In this document: positions 16,789-24,865 of the stretch, piece after piece
Numbering within the stretch: the stretch's first letter is position 1
Layout: every line of letters begins with the position of its first letter
NCBI RefSeq assembly: GCF_024298965.1
Contig: NZ_CP085193.1
Span: 3,658,001 to 3,722,000, forward strand
DNA from: Streptomyces rapamycinicus NRRL 5491
GTDB taxonomy: Bacteria; Actinomycetota; Actinomycetes; Streptomycetales; Streptomycetaceae
Length of the DNA stretch: 64,000 bases
Direction: 5' to 3'
Notes under the pieces: generated by a model
The model's input: only the letters and a program-made list of their open reading frames with translations
Databases searched by the model: none
Told to the model about the DNA's origin: nothing
Program-made: the position numbers and the translations under genes

Positions 16789-17400
16789 CAGGAACCTCGT
16801 GCAGGGGAAGCGCGGGCGCGGAAGGAACGTTCAGAGCCCTGATGTCCCGTCCAGAAACGGAATACGACGATCATCTTAGCCATGTCGTGACCTAGCGTCC
16901 GACACCCGTGACAAAGTTCGAACCAGCGGGAATCGCCGGGCATTTGTCATGTGGTTTCGGTGAAGATCCGGGATTTCAGACGAAGATGAAGGGTCGCGAC
17001 CACCCGAGGAGCGCCGTAACCCGGGCCCACCGTAGTGGTCACGACTGATCACCGACAGCCTTTTCACCCTCCATCCGCAACCGGAAATGATCGTTACCTC
17101 TTTACTCCTGACGTGTCCGCGATCACCTCCGGCCACCTCGCCTCATCACCGATCACCGTGGGAACTTTCGCGCTATGTCGTACGTCACCACCTTCATCTC
17201 CGGACCGTCGCGCGCGGACGGGGGAGCGGGCCTCCGGTGCGGATACGGTGGGGACAGGTGCTGCGGCGGCCGACTCCCGTCGTCCCCGGGCACCGGCATC
17301 GGGGTCCCGCCCCGCTGTCGCCCCGTAAGTCCTGGAAGGAAGATGTGAGCAGGGTGTTTGCGCAGGTCGGCACGGTCATCAGGAGTGCGGGGTAGGACGC
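16789..17400. other. 612-base divergent region between cvnA and the first RCK gene
   Basis: No full-length gene is supported. Short frames on both strands have no good start and unlike composition. The region must hold the promoters of the conservon (minus) and of the RCK pair (plus). It is AT-richer at about 16850-17170 than the flanking genes. A possible 16-codon leader frame near the right end is described separately. Confidence 0.6.
17345..17395 (+). CDS. Possible 16-residue leader peptide before the RCK gene
   Basis: GTG at 17345 is preceded by GGAAGGA four bases upstream, a better ribosome site than that of the RCK gene itself. The frame encodes MSRVFAQVGTVIRSAG and stops five bases before the ATG at 17401. 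It could be a translated leader that couples to or controls the RCK gene, or chance; no homologue is known to me. Confidence 0.3.
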   Translation: MSRVFAQVGTVIRSAG

Positions 17401-18069
17401 ATGCATATCGTGATCATGGGCTGTGGCCGGGTGGGCGCGGCCCTCGCCCAGACCCTGGAGCAACAGGGGCACACGGTCGCGGTCGTCGACCAGGACCCCA
17501 CCGCCTTCCGCCGCCTCGGCGCGGGCTTCGGCGGGCGCCGGGTGACCGGCGTCGGCTTCGACCAGGACACCCTGCGCGAGGCGGGCATCGAGGAGGCCGG
17601 GGCCTTCGCCGCGGTCAGCAGCGGTGACAACTCCAACATCATCGCGGCCCGGGTGGCCCGCGAGATGTTCGGCGTGGAGAACGTGGCGGCCCGGATCTAC
17701 GACCCCCGCCGCGCCGAGGTCTACCAGCGCCTCGGCATCCCGACCGTGGCCACGGTGCGCTGGACCGCCGACCAGATGCTGCGGCGGCTGCTGCCGTCCG
17801 GCGCCGAGCCGCTGTGGCGGGACCCCAGTGGCGGGGTCCAGCTGGCCGAGGTGCACATCTCCCCCTCCTGGGTGGGCCACAAGGTCAGCACCCTCCAGGA
17901 GGAGACCGGTGTGCGGGTCGCGTTCCTCACCAGGCTCGGCGAGGCGATGCTGCCGACCTCCGGGACGGTGCTCCAGGAGGGCGACCTGGTGCATGTGATG
18001 ATGCGCACCGACGAGGTCGAGAAGGTCGAGGCGGCCTTCGAAAAGGGTCCCGAGGAGGCAGGCCGATGA
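17401..18069 (+). CDS. TrkA/RCK potassium-channel regulatory protein (CeoB-like)
   Basis: 222-residue RCK protein. The N-terminal Rossmann domain starts MHIVIMGCGRVGAALAQTLE (GxGRxG nucleotide loop) and has the acidic end VVDQD; the RCK_C domain covers about residues 135-215. RCK proteins bind NAD(H), ATP or c-di-AMP and gate K+ channels or transporters in the membrane. The gene overlaps the second RCK gene by four bases (ATGA), as in the ceoBC pair of mycobacteria. No separate TrkH/KtrB channel gene is in the window; the likely partner is the KimA-like permease across the conservon or a channel elsewhere. Confidence 0.9.
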   Translation: MHIVIMGCGRVGAALAQTLEQQGHTVAVVDQDPTAFRRLGAGFGGRRVTGVGFDQDTLREAGIEEAGAFAAVSSGDNSNIIAARVAREMFGVENVAARIYDPRRAEVYQRLGIPTVATVRWTADQMLRRLLPSGAEPLWRDPSGGVQLAEVHISPSWVGHKVSTLQEETGVRVAFLTRLGEAMLPTSGTVLQEGDLVHVMMRTDEVEKVEAAFEKGPEEAGR

Positions 18070-18743
18070 GGGTTGCCATTGCCGGTGCGGGCGCCGTGGG
18101 GCGTTCCATCGCGAGTGAGCTGCTGGAGAACGGGCACGAGGTGCTCCTCATCGACAAGGCGCCGACCGCCATCTCGGTGGAGCGGGTGCCGCAGGCCGAG
18201 TGGCTGCTGGCCGACGCGTGCGAGATCACCTCGCTGGACGAGGCCGCGCTGCAGCGCTGCAACGTGGTCATCGCGGCCACCGGTGACGACAAGGTCAACC
18301 TCGTCGTCTCGCTGCTCGCCAAGACCGAGTACGGGGTGCCCCGGGTGGTCGCCCGGGTCAACAACCCCAAGAACGAGTGGCTGTTCAACGAGGCGTGGGG
18401 CGTCGATGTGGCCGTCTCCACCCCGCGTCTGATGTCGGCGCTGGTCGAGGAGGCGGTGAGCGTCGGCGATCTGGTGCGGCTGCTCCGCTTCAGCCACGGC
18501 GACGCCAACCTGGTGGAGCTGACGCTGCCGCCGGAGGCGGCGCTGGTGGGCACCCGGGTCGGCGATGTGGAGTGGCCCGAGGACACCACGCTGGTCACCA
18601 TCATCCGCGGCACCCGCGTGCTGACCCCGAACAAGGACGATGTGCTGGAGGCCGGGGACGAGCTGCTGTTCGTCGCGGCGCAGGCGCGCGAGGAGCAGCT
18701 GGAGCAGCTGCTGTCCGTCCAGCGCCAGGACGCCGCGGGCTGA
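18066..18743 (+). CDS. TrkA/RCK potassium uptake protein (CeoC-like)
   Basis: 225-residue second RCK protein. It opens MRVAIAGAGAVGRSIASELL (GxGxxG) with an acidic residue at the end of strand 2 (LLIDKAP), followed by an RCK_C domain at about residues 140-215 (LVELTLPPEAALVGTRVGDV). Its ATG lies in the stop of the first RCK gene, so the two products are probably made in equal amount and form a hetero-ring. The pair converges on the DUF3159 gene, and a strong 18-bp hairpin separates them. Confidence 0.9.
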   Translation: MRVAIAGAGAVGRSIASELLENGHEVLLIDKAPTAISVERVPQAEWLLADACEITSLDEAALQRCNVVIAATGDDKVNLVVSLLAKTEYGVPRVVARVNNPKNEWLFNEAWGVDVAVSTPRLMSALVEEAVSVGDLVRLLRFSHGDANLVELTLPPEAALVGTRVGDVEWPEDTTLVTIIRGTRVLTPNKDDVLEAGDELLFVAAQAREEQLEQLLSVQRQDAAG

Positions 18744-18758
18744 CGAGCCCGACCCAGG

Positions 18759-18798
18759 GCTGTGCCCGCCGCCCGGGAGACCGGGCGGCGGGCACAGC
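18759..18798. terminator. Bidirectional terminator between the RCK pair and DUF3159
   Basis: GCTGTGCCCGCCGCCCGG (18759-18776) and its exact reverse complement (18781-18798) form an 18-bp perfect stem with a GAGA loop, in the 70-base gap between convergent genes. Confidence 0.9.
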
Positions 18799-18813
18799 GC
18801 CTCAGTGAACGCC

Positions 18814-19635
18814 TCAGTGCCGGGGCGGCTGCCGGTCGGCGGATTCGGTACGGGCCTCGGACACGATCTGGCCGGTCCACTCCGAGAGCAGCGGATCGGC
18901 GATCTTGTCGGCCTCGGCCTTCGCCCGCTCCCGGTCCCGCTCGGCCTTCTCCTCCGCCTCCATCTCCGCGATGACGTCGATCGGCGGCGGAGCCTTGGCC
19001 AGGAAGATCCAGGTCAGATAGACGCAGAGCAGGAACGGCGGAATGCCGAGCGCGACCTTGACCCAGCCGAGCTGGGTGGCGTCCCCCCACCAGTAGAGCG
19101 GGAACAGCACGGCCGACTTGGCCAGCAGGATCAGCCCCCACGCCCAGGTGGAGCGGGTGTAGGCGCGGAACCGGCCCGGGTTGCGCGTGCGCCAGGAGAG
19201 GTTCTCCTTCAGCATCGGCCCGAGCAGCACCCCGATCAGCGGGAAGCGGAAGATCGCCGAGAGGATGTAGGCGATCGCCAGGCCCAGGGTGTAGAGCATG
19301 CCCGGCAGGTAGAAGTTCTTCGCGTCGCCGGACATCATCGCGAAGATCGCGCCGAACGCGACCCCGAAGACCCCGCTGAAGGCGTGCTTCAGCGTCTCCT
19401 TGCGCACCAGCCGGGCGAGCCCGAGCAGCACGCTGAGGCCGAGCGCGGCGATCGCGGCGAGGTGGATGTCCCGCTTGATCGTGTACATCAGGACGAAGAC
19501 CAGACCGGGGACGGTGGTGTCCACCATGCCCCGCACCCCGCCGAACGCCTCCAGGAGCGCGGTGTCCGCCGCCGCCCTGCTGTCGGCGGCGGTGCGTCGG
19601 TGCCCGGTCGGGGGCGTCTTGTCGTCTGGCGTCAC
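18814..19635 (-). CDS. DUF3159 family membrane protein
   Basis: 273-residue integral membrane protein of the DUF3159 family, restricted to actinobacteria. Five or six hydrophobic segments lie between residues 35 and 215, and a charged helical tail (EMEAEEKAERDRERAKAEADK) follows. The function is unknown. The gene is three bases downstream of the OB-fold gene and so cotranscribed. The same pair follows ceoBC in M. tuberculosis (Rv2693c, Rv2694c, from memory), which hints at a role connected with ion homeostasis, but nothing in the sequence shows it. Confidence 0.88.
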   Translation of the reverse strand: MTPDDKTPPTGHRRTAADSRAAADTALLEAFGGVRGMVDTTVPGLVFVLMYTIKRDIHLAAIAALGLSVLLGLARLVRKETLKHAFSGVFGVAFGAIFAMMSGDAKNFYLPGMLYTLGLAIAYILSAIFRFPLIGVLLGPMLKENLSWRTRNPGRFRAYTRSTWAWGLILLAKSAVLFPLYWWGDATQLGWVKVALGIPPFLLCVYLTWIFLAKAPPPIDVIAEMEAEEKAERDRERAKAEADKIADPLLSEWTGQIVSEARTESADRQPPRH

Positions 19636-19638
19636 CGG

Positions 19639-20067
19639 CTACTCCTGTCCGAGCGGTCGGAGTTCGTACTTCGGATTGAACAGCACCCGGCGCCCATGGC
19701 TCATGGAGATCCGGCCGGAGGCGATCAGCTTGCGCCCCGGTTCTATCCCGATGATGGAGCGACGGCCCAGCCACACCACGTCCAGCGCGGCGGTGCCGTC
19801 GAAGAGCTCCGCCTCCAGCGCGGGAACTCCGGCCCGCGGTCTGAGGGTCACCGTGCGCAGCGTGCCCGTCACCTTGACGATCTGACGGTCACCGCAGTCG
19901 CCGATCTTGGTGCAGCCCGCGGCCTCCGCGTCCTGCTGCAACTCGGCGGAGTGCAGTTCCTCCTGGGAGCTCGACAGCCGGTCCAGCATCCGCCGGAACC
20001 GGCCGGCCGGTTTGTCGGACCTGTCTCCCCTGTCGGCCCCGTCGGAGGGGTGGCGTACGGAACTCAT
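19639..20067 (-). CDS. OB-fold nucleic acid-binding protein
   Basis: 142-residue protein with a short Asp/Arg-rich N-terminus and an OB-fold at about residues 55-140 (VKVTGTLRTVTLRPRAGVPALEAELFDGTAALDVVWLGRRSIIGIEPG), as in the RecG and tRNA-synthetase anticodon-binding families. It could bind single-stranded DNA or RNA; no catalytic residues exist. I chose the ATG at 20067 because the protein family begins MSSVRHP-like; an upstream in-frame start adds eight residues. It is coupled to the DUF3159 gene. Confidence 0.8.
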   Translation of the reverse strand: MSSVRHPSDGADRGDRSDKPAGRFRRMLDRLSSSQEELHSAELQQDAEAAGCTKIGDCGDRQIVKVTGTLRTVTLRPRAGVPALEAELFDGTAALDVVWLGRRSIIGIEPGRKLIASGRISMSHGRRVLFNPKYELRPLGQE

Positions 20068-20113
20068 ACGGCCAGCGTACCGGTGCGCCATCGCCGAAAC
20101 GGCGTCCCCGCGC

Positions 20114-20797
20114 TCATCGCTCGAACCGGTAGCCCATGCCCGGCTCGGTGACGAAGTGGCGCGGATGGGAGGGGTCGGCCTCCAGCTTGCGGCGCAGCTG
20201 CGCCATGTACACCCGCAGGTAGTTGCTCTCGGTGCCGTACGAGGGGCCCCAGACCTCCTGGAGCAGCTGCTTCTGGCTGACCAGGCGGCCGGCGTTGCGC
20301 ACCAGGACCTCCAGCAGATGCCATTCGGTGGGGGTCAGCCGCACATCGCGGCCGTCGCGATGGGCCTTCTTGGCGGCCAGGTCGACGGTGAACACGTCGG
20401 TCTCCACCACCACCGAGTCCTCCGGCCGCCCGACCGGCTCGGCGCGGCGGACGGCCGCGCGCAGCCGGGCGAGCAGCTCGTCCATGCCGAACGGCTTGGT
20501 GACGTAGTCGTCCGCCCCGGCGTCGAGCGCCTCGACCTTCTCGTCCGAGGTCTGACGGGCGGAGAGCACCAGGATCGGCACCCGGGTCCAGCCCCGGAGC
20601 CCCCTGATCACCTCCACCCCGTCCATATCGGGCAGGCCGAGGTCGAGCACGATCACATCGGGATGGCGGGCGGCGGCGAGCCGGAGTGCGGTGGCGCCGT
20701 CCGAGGCCGCGTCCACCTCGTACTTGCGGGCCTTCAGGTTGATCACGAGGGCGCGCACGATCTGCGGCTCGTCGTCCACCACGAGCACCCGGTTCAT
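20114..20797 (-). CDS. kdpE: OmpR-family response regulator KdpE
   Basis: 227-residue response regulator. The receiver domain (1-115) has the acidic pair DDE (8-10), the phosphorylated aspartate D52 in VLDLGLPD, the switch threonine/serine in VLSARQ and the lysine in KPFGMDEL. A winged-helix DNA-binding domain (about 130-225) ends with YLRVYMAQLRRKLEADPSHPRHFVTEPGMGYRF, typical of KdpE. It is the partner of KdpD, whose gene overlaps it by four bases. KdpDE responds to low K+ or osmotic stress and switches on high-affinity K+ uptake; no kdpFABC operon is in this window. Confidence 0.93.
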   Translation of the reverse strand: MNRVLVVDDEPQIVRALVINLKARKYEVDAASDGATALRLAAARHPDVIVLDLGLPDMDGVEVIRGLRGWTRVPILVLSARQTSDEKVEALDAGADDYVTKPFGMDELLARLRAAVRRAEPVGRPEDSVVVETDVFTVDLAAKKAHRDGRDVRLTPTEWHLLEVLVRNAGRLVSQKQLLQEVWGPSYGTESNYLRVYMAQLRRKLEADPSHPRHFVTEPGMGYRFER

Positions 20798-23406
20798 CTG
20801 GCGGGCCTGCCTTTCTGTGCTGTTGTGCCTGACGTGGAGCCGACCTGGACCGGGAGGCCGGGGTCGGCCGGCGGACGGTCGCGGGCGACGCGCAGCGTGA
20901 GCACCATGGTCATCCCGCCGCCGGGGGTGTCCTCGGCGGTCAGCCGCCCGCCCACGGCCTCGGCGAAGCCGCGGGCGACGGCGAGCCCGAGGCCGACCCC
21001 GGCGCCGCGCGGGGCGTCCCCGTACCGCTGGAAGGGCTCGAAGATACGGTCCTTCTCGCTGTCCGGCACGCCCGGCCCGCCGTCGGCCACCCGCAGCTCG
21101 ACCCGGTCGCCGAGGGCGCTCGCGGAGACCAGCACGGGGCGGTCCGGCGGGCTGTACTTCACCGCGTTCTCCACGATGTTGGCCACGGCGCGCTCCAGCA
21201 GCCCGGGGTCGACCGCGACCATCGGCAGCTCCTCGGGGATGTCGAGGGCCACATCGGCCTCGGGGACGCCGACGAGCGCCATCGGCACCACCTCGTCCAG
21301 GTCGATCTCCCGGATGAGCGGGGTGACGGTGCCGGTCTGCAGCCGGGATATGTCCAGGAGGTTGCCCACCAGGTGGTCCAGCCGGTCGGCGCCGCTCTCG
21401 ATGCCCTCCAGCAGCTCGGCCTCGTCCTCCGCCGACCAGGCCACGTCATCGGAGCGCAGGGAGCTCACGGCCGCCTTGATGGCCGCGAGCGGGGTGCGCA
21501 GATCGTGGCTGACGGCGGCGAGCAGCGCGGTGCGGATGCGGTTCCCCTCTGCCAGCTCACGCGCCTGCCCGGCCTCCTGGGCCAGCCGCTGCCGGTCGAG
21601 GACGACGGCGGCCTGGGCGGCGAAGGCGGCGAGCACCCGGCGGTCCTCGGCGGGCAGGACCCGGCCGGAGAGCGCGAGCGCCATATGGTCGCCGACCGGC
21701 ATGTCCACCTCCGCGTCCTCGGGCCGCTCGGGCGGCGGGGTGCCGCCGTGGCCGCCGACGCTGCCCGCGCAGGTCCAGGGGGCGACGTCGCTCTCCCGCT
21801 CCAGCAGCGCGACGGAGTCCATGGCGAAGGTCTCGCGGACCCGCTCCAGCAGCGCCTCCAGGCTGGTCTCGCCGCGCAGCACGCTGCCCGCGAGGAAGGA
21901 CAGTATCTCGGACTCGGCGCGCAGCCGGGCGGCCTGATGGGTGCGGCGGGCGGCGAGATCCACCACGGAGGCCACACAGACCGCCACCGCCACGAAGATC
22001 GCTATGGCGACGATGTTCTCGGGGTCGGCGATGGTCAGGGTGTGGGTGGGCGGGGTGAAGTAGTAGTTGAGCAGCAGCGATCCGACGGCCGCCGAGGCGA
22101 GCGCGGGCACCATGCCGCCCAGCAGGGCGGCCAGCACATTGAGGAACAGGAAGAGCAGCACCTCGTTGGCGAAACCGGGCCCGGCCTCCGAGGCGAGGGT
22201 GGCGCCGGTGGCGGTGAGCAGCAGCGTGAGCAGGGCCGGTCCGGCCACCCCGACCACCCAGCCCGCGATCAGCCGGGAGCGGCCGAGCCGGGCGCCGCGC
22301 GCGACCGGCAGCCCGCGGCCCTTGGCGACCTCGTCATGGGTGACGATGTGGACGTCCAGGTCGGGCCCGGACTCCCGGGCGACGGTGGCGCCCACCCCGG
22401 GTCCGAACATGTACTGCCAGGTCTTGCGGCGGCTGGAGCCGAGCACGATCTGGGTGGCGTTGACCCCCCGGGCGAACTCCAGCAGCGCCCCGGGGATGTC
22501 CTCCCCTATGACGTGGTGGAAGGTGCCCCCGAGGTCTTCGACGAGGGTGCGCTGGACCGCCAGCTCCTTCGGGGAGGCCGAGGTCAGACCATCGCTGCGG
22601 GCGATGTAGACGGCGAGGATCTCGCTGCCGGAGCCCTTGGCCGCCATCCGGGCCGCCCGGCGGATCAGCGTCCGGCCCTCCGGGCCGCCCGTCAGCCCGA
22701 CGACGATGCGCTCACGCGCCTGCCAGGTGGAGCGGATGGAGTGCTCGTCGCGGTACTGCTGGAGGTATTCGTCCACCCGGTCGGCGGTCCACAGCAGGGC
22801 CAGCTCGCGCAGCGCGGTCAGGTTCCCGGGCCGGAAGTAGTTCGAGAGCGCGGCGTCGACCTTGTCGGGCGCGTAGATGTTGCCGTGCGCCATGCGGCGG
22901 CGCAGCGCCTGGGGCGACATGTCGACCAGCTCGATCTGGTCGGCCCGGCGCACCACCTCGTCCGGGACGGTCTCCCGCTGGCGCACCCCCGTGATCGACT
23001 CCACCACGTCCCCCAGCGACTCCAGGTGCTGGATGTTGACGGTGGAGACGACGTCGACGCCCGCCCGCAGCAGCTCCTCGACGTCCTGCCAGCGCTTCTC
23101 GTTCCGGCAGCCGGGGACGTTGGTATGGGCGAGCTCGTCGACCAGCGCGACGGCGGGGCGGCGCGCCAGCACCGCGTCCACGTCCATCTCGCTGAAGGTG
23201 GACCCCCGGTACTCCACCTCCCGGCGGGGCACCTCCTCGAGCCCGTGCATCATCACCTGGGTGCGCCGACGGCCGTGGTGCTCCACGAAGCCGACCACGA
23301 GGTCCGTGCCCCGCTCGACCCGGCGGTGCCCCTCGGAGAGCATCGCGTAGGTCTTGCCGACGCCCGGTGCCGCACCGAGGTAGATCCGCAACTTTCCGCG
23401 TCCCAT
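20794..23406 (-). CDS. kdpD: KdpD sensor histidine kinase
   Basis: 870-residue sensor kinase. The N-terminal KdpD domain (1-210) has the Walker A motif GAAPGVGKT at 11-19; a universal-stress-protein-like domain follows (about 230-370), then four membrane segments (DUF4118, about 400-500), a GAF-like region, a dimerisation domain with the phosphoacceptor H634 in VSHDLRTPL, and a GHKL ATPase ending near residue 850. USP domains of KdpD can bind c-di-AMP in Gram-positives. The ATG at 23406 matches the conserved MGRGKLRIYLGAAPG start; the open frame extends 82 codons further upstream without a sensible start. It overlaps kdpE by four bases. Confidence 0.93.
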   Translation of the reverse strand: MGRGKLRIYLGAAPGVGKTYAMLSEGHRRVERGTDLVVGFVEHHGRRRTQVMMHGLEEVPRREVEYRGSTFSEMDVDAVLARRPAVALVDELAHTNVPGCRNEKRWQDVEELLRAGVDVVSTVNIQHLESLGDVVESITGVRQRETVPDEVVRRADQIELVDMSPQALRRRMAHGNIYAPDKVDAALSNYFRPGNLTALRELALLWTADRVDEYLQQYRDEHSIRSTWQARERIVVGLTGGPEGRTLIRRAARMAAKGSGSEILAVYIARSDGLTSASPKELAVQRTLVEDLGGTFHHVIGEDIPGALLEFARGVNATQIVLGSSRRKTWQYMFGPGVGATVARESGPDLDVHIVTHDEVAKGRGLPVARGARLGRSRLIAGWVVGVAGPALLTLLLTATGATLASEAGPGFANEVLLFLFLNVLAALLGGMVPALASAAVGSLLLNYYFTPPTHTLTIADPENIVAIAIFVAVAVCVASVVDLAARRTHQAARLRAESEILSFLAGSVLRGETSLEALLERVRETFAMDSVALLERESDVAPWTCAGSVGGHGGTPPPERPEDAEVDMPVGDHMALALSGRVLPAEDRRVLAAFAAQAAVVLDRQRLAQEAGQARELAEGNRIRTALLAAVSHDLRTPLAAIKAAVSSLRSDDVAWSAEDEAELLEGIESGADRLDHLVGNLLDISRLQTGTVTPLIREIDLDEVVPMALVGVPEADVALDIPEELPMVAVDPGLLERAVANIVENAVKYSPPDRPVLVSASALGDRVELRVADGGPGVPDSEKDRIFEPFQRYGDAPRGAGVGLGLAVARGFAEAVGGRLTAEDTPGGGMTMVLTLRVARDRPPADPGLPVQVGSTSGTTAQKGRPAR

Positions 23407-23614
23407 GCCCCTATTTTCCCTGTTGGACGGCGCCTGAGCGCTCGGCGAGCTTCCGGCGGGCGATACCCGTCGAGCAAACCCCGCTCCGGACCGGACCGGC
23501 CGTCCCTTGACGCCTCCCTTACGGCCATCGGCGCCCTCTTGACGCGTCTCTGACGCGCGGCGCCCGAACACCCCGGGACAACGCCCGGACACCCGGGGCG
23601 AATCCCGGGAAAAG

Positions 23615-23655
23615 CCGGTGGGCCGTACTCCGCAGAGAAGAGTACGGCCCACCGG
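23615..23655 (-). terminator. Hairpin after the duplicated secreted-protein gene
   Basis: CCGGTGGGCCGTACTC at 23615-23630 pairs with GAGTACGGCCCACCGG (23640-23655) as a 16-bp perfect stem with a nine-base loop, 38 bases past the stop of the minus-strand gene and upstream of kdpD. Confidence 0.85.
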
Positions 23656-23692
23656 TAGACGCTCACATCGGGCCGGGCCTTACGCCGTGGGC

Positions 23693-24571
23693 TCAGCCGG
23701 ACGCGAGCGAGCAGCCCGCCAAGGCGTCAAGACCGGAGGGGGCGGTCGAGCCCTGGCGGGAGATCGAGAGTTCGATGCGGTCGATCGTCGAGGCGCGCTT
23801 GTCCTTCAGCGGGCCGAGGATCGCGTTCTGCACGAAGTTGGGGCCACCCTCGCCCGCGGAGGAGGCCAGCCGCTTGTTGGCCTCGTCGAGCTGGGTCTGG
23901 AGCAGCGCGACATTGCGGTCCACCTCGGCCTGGGCGGCGGCCGGTACGTCGCCGATCCCGGAGGCGACATCGGGGCAGCTGATCGTCTGGCCGGAGCCCG
24001 CGCCGGCCCCGCCGCCCTGCTCTTGCCCGCCCTGGCCGGCTCCCCCGCCCTGCTCGTCGGCGGGCTGGGACGCGGCGGCGGTCGGGCGCGCGGCGCCGCC
24101 CGCCTCGCCCGCTCCGGAGCCCGCTTCCGCCCCGCCGTCCGACAGCGTGCACTCGGCGAGCGCGTCCAGCCCCGCCGGCTTCTCGGCGTGCCGTCCTATG
24201 GAGATCGCGATGCGGTCCAGGGTGGACTTCCGCTTGTCCGCCAGCGGCCCGAGGATGGCGTTCTGCACGAAGTTGGGGCCGCCCTCGCCCTGGCTGGTGC
24301 CGAGCCGCTCGTTGGCCTCCGCCAGCTGGGTGTCCAGCAGGGCGAGGTTGCGGTCCACCTCGGCCTGAGCCTCCGCCGGGATCTCCGGGAGGGAACCGGC
24401 GACGGCGGGGCAGCTGATGGCCGAGGCCGCCTTGGTCGACGCACTGGCGTCGCCGCTGCCGTCCTGACCGGCCATGGCGGCTCCCACCGCGACGGCCGCA
24501 CAGGTGATACCGCCGATCGCCCCGGAGAGGAGGATTCTCCGGCGGTGGAGTAACGGAAGGCCACGCGACAT
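23693..24571 (-). CDS. Secreted protein with two copies of a ~92-residue cysteine-flanked domain
   Basis: 292-residue exported protein of unknown function. The N-terminus has the arginine motif LLHRRRILLSGAIGG followed by a hydrophobic stretch, so a Sec or possibly Tat signal peptide. Two near-identical domains follow (about residues 52-143 and 197-290). Each opens with ISCP, contains AQAEVDRN[LV]ALL.TQL.EAN.RL and GEGGPNFVQNAILGPL.DKR, and closes with GLDALA.C. The linker (144-196) is Gly/Ala/Gln-rich. Each domain has exactly two cysteines, suggesting a disulfide across the ends. A GTG four codons upstream is an alternative start. It stands alone, with a strong terminator after it. I do not recognise the domain. 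Confidence 0.75.
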   Translation of the reverse strand: MSRGLPLLHRRRILLSGAIGGITCAAVAVGAAMAGQDGSGDASASTKAASAISCPAVAGSLPEIPAEAQAEVDRNLALLDTQLAEANERLGTSQGEGGPNFVQNAILGPLADKRKSTLDRIAISIGRHAEKPAGLDALAECTLSDGGAEAGSGAGEAGGAARPTAAASQPADEQGGGAGQGGQEQGGGAGAGSGQTISCPDVASGIGDVPAAAQAEVDRNVALLQTQLDEANKRLASSAGEGGPNFVQNAILGPLKDKRASTIDRIELSISRQGSTAPSGLDALAGCSLASG

Positions 24572-24741
24572 CTGATCACTCACCTCGTTGAGGTCGGACA
24601 GGGGGTGTCTCTCGCGACGCGCCTTCTCCCCCTCGGAGCGTCACAAGGTCTCGCGCCCATGAGTACGGCCGGTGCGGCGGGTGTGTTCAACGGGGTTCCG
24701 GGAAATCCCGAAAACCCGAAGGGAGGGCTCCGGAACATGCC

Positions 24742-24775
24742 GAAGGGGCCCGGGGGCCCTGCCCCGGGCCCCTTC
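24742..24775 (-). terminator. Hairpin after the DUF3710 gene
   Basis: GAAGGGGCCCGGGG (24742-24755) pairs with CCCCGGGCCCCTTC (24762-24775): a 14-bp perfect stem with a six-base loop in the gap downstream of the minus-strand gene. Confidence 0.8.
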
Positions 24776-24804
24776 CGGGCCTTGGCGCTCTGCGTACGCG
24801 ACCT

Positions 24805-24859
24805 GCCGTACGCGAACTCTCGTGCGCGAGCCCGCCGTACGCGAGCTCTCGTGCGCGAG
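24805..24859. repeat. Two 26-nt direct repeats, 29-nt period
   Basis: Copies at 24805-24830 and 24834-24859 differ at a single base. Each reads GCCGTACGCGA, then [AG]CTCTCGTGCGCGAG, and contains nested palindromes (GTACGC/GTGCGC and CTCTCG). A further partial copy (GCGTACGCGACCT) precedes them. They lie six bases past the DUF3710 stop codon. Confidence 0.7.
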
Positions 24860-24865
24860 GGCGGC

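Noticed and set aside
16876..17328. Short frames on both strands in the cvnA/RCK gap
   Set aside because: No ribosome site, poor coding bias and no resemblance to a known protein.
17927..19774. 615-residue minus-strand frame across the RCK and DUF3159 genes
   Set aside because: It runs through a perfect terminator and two real genes in other frames.
23407..23652. 82-codon N-terminal extension of KdpD
   Set aside because: No start or ribosome site; it spans a transcription terminator and KdpD homologues start at MGRGKLR.
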